Source of the DNA: Halobacteriovoraceae bacterium
GTDB lineage: Bacteria > Bdellovibrionota > Bacteriovoracia > Bacteriovoracales > Bacteriovoracaceae
Direction of reading: 5' to 3'
Length of the DNA: 35,107 nt
NCBI GenBank assembly: GCA_002706205.1
Contig: PAKC01000025.1
Coordinates: 1-35,107, forward strand
Positions 34,677 through 35,107 of this stretch are shown here, in pieces. The notes below the pieces were generated by a model that searched no databases, was not told the origin of the DNA, and saw nothing but the letters and a program-made list of their open reading frames with translations. Position 1 is the first letter of the stretch; the number at the start of each line of letters is the position of its first letter. The translations under genes and the position numbers were made by a program.

Positions 34677-35107
34677 AATACATATCGTCATCTTTATCAT
34701 CATCTGGCGCTTCAAGGTCGTATCCAACAGGTTTACCACTGGAGGCGTATTCAGCGTCCTCATCATATGGCTCCTCTTCTTTTTCTACTTCTTCAGGAGA
34801 GTCTAAACCTTCATCATAGCTCCAGCCGTAGCCAAATGCATTTGAGTCACTCTCATCATCGGGATTGTACTCATCAGCGAGTAAATGATTAGGTGCTTCT
34901 TCGTTATTGCTAGGTTTAGGTTCAATAATCTCATTTAGCTCTTCATTATCATTTGTCTCTGGCTCGTAAATCGTTTTTTCTGAAGGAACTGGAGCCGCTT
35001 TGAGTTTCTCAACTTTTACTTCATCATGAGCTTTTGTTTCAGCTTTTTTATTGGTGGCCTTTTTAGCAGTTTTCTTCTTAGTTGCCTTTTTAGCAGTTTT
35101 CTTCTTA
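34675..35107 (-). CDS. Partial CDS (5' end beyond window): Lys/Ala/Thr repeat followed by a strongly acidic C-terminal tail; not in the ORF track
   Basis: Minus frame open from 35106 to stop at 34675: KKKTAKKATKKKTAKKATNKKAETKAHDEVKVEKL...PEEVEKEEEPYDEDAEYASSGKPVGYDLEAPDDDKDDDMY*. Confidence 0.75.
   Translation of the reverse strand, partial: KKKTAKKATKKKTAKKATNKKAETKAHDEVKVEKLKAAPVPSEKTIYEPETNDNEELNEIIEPKPSNNEEAPNHLLADEYNPDDESDSNAFGYGWSYDEGLDSPEEVEKEEEPYDEDAEYASSGKPVGYDLEAPDDDKDDDMY
35054..35107. repeat. 27-bp tandem repeat, two copies, probably continuing beyond the window
   Basis: GTGGCCTTTTTAGCAGTTTTCTTCTTA (35054-35080) and GTTGCCTTTTTAGCAGTTTTCTTCTTA (35081-35107) differ at one base. 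Confidence 0.92.

Noticed and set aside
34662-34892. Plus-strand 76-aa His/Ser-rich ORF
   Set aside because: Antisense to the partial acidic-tail CDS; starts inside the terminator.
1-35107. CRISPR arrays, tRNA/rRNA genes, prophage or IS transposase genes
   Set aside because: No spaced direct repeats, tRNA-like cloverleafs or transposase/integrase motifs recognised by eye; only the palindrome at 30107-30188 hints at a mobile or dispersed element.

Overview
The window is low in GC and almost fully coding. The family content fits a Bdellovibrio/Bacteriovorax-like bacterium, but that assignment is an inference. Left half (about 1-18.1 kb): flagellar locus with a sigma54-type response regulator, a methyltransferase-like protein, a large exported TPR-like protein, a degenerate sigma54-activator-like protein, then flgB-flgC-fliE-fliF-fliG-fliH-fliI-fliJ-motE-like-fliK-flgD-TIGR02530-like-flgE and a Rho-independent terminator. 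Middle (18.1-25.4 kb, minus strand): RND pump and its adaptor, a ParB-like plus dCMP-deaminase-like pair, a 4Fe-4S ferredoxin, and a SurA_N/PpiD-like protein that appears to lack the parvulin domain. Next (25.6-30.1 kb, plus strand): mreC-mreD-mrdA-mrdB, where mrdA carries an apparent 1-nt frameshift. A perfect 20-bp-arm inverted repeat with a nested hairpin follows mrdB. Then come a small exported protein, a MarR regulator with leaderless promoter geometry, and a compact five-gene minus-strand operon (thioredoxin-fold protein, HD phosphohydrolase, exported unknown, duplicated DUF350-like membrane protein, Cys-less rhodanese). A partial Lys-repeat/acidic-tail CDS, missed by the ORF track, runs off the right edge. 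Strongest leads: the pseudo-sigma54 activator at the head of the flagellar genes, the five-gene operon, the post-rodA palindrome and the mrdA frameshift.
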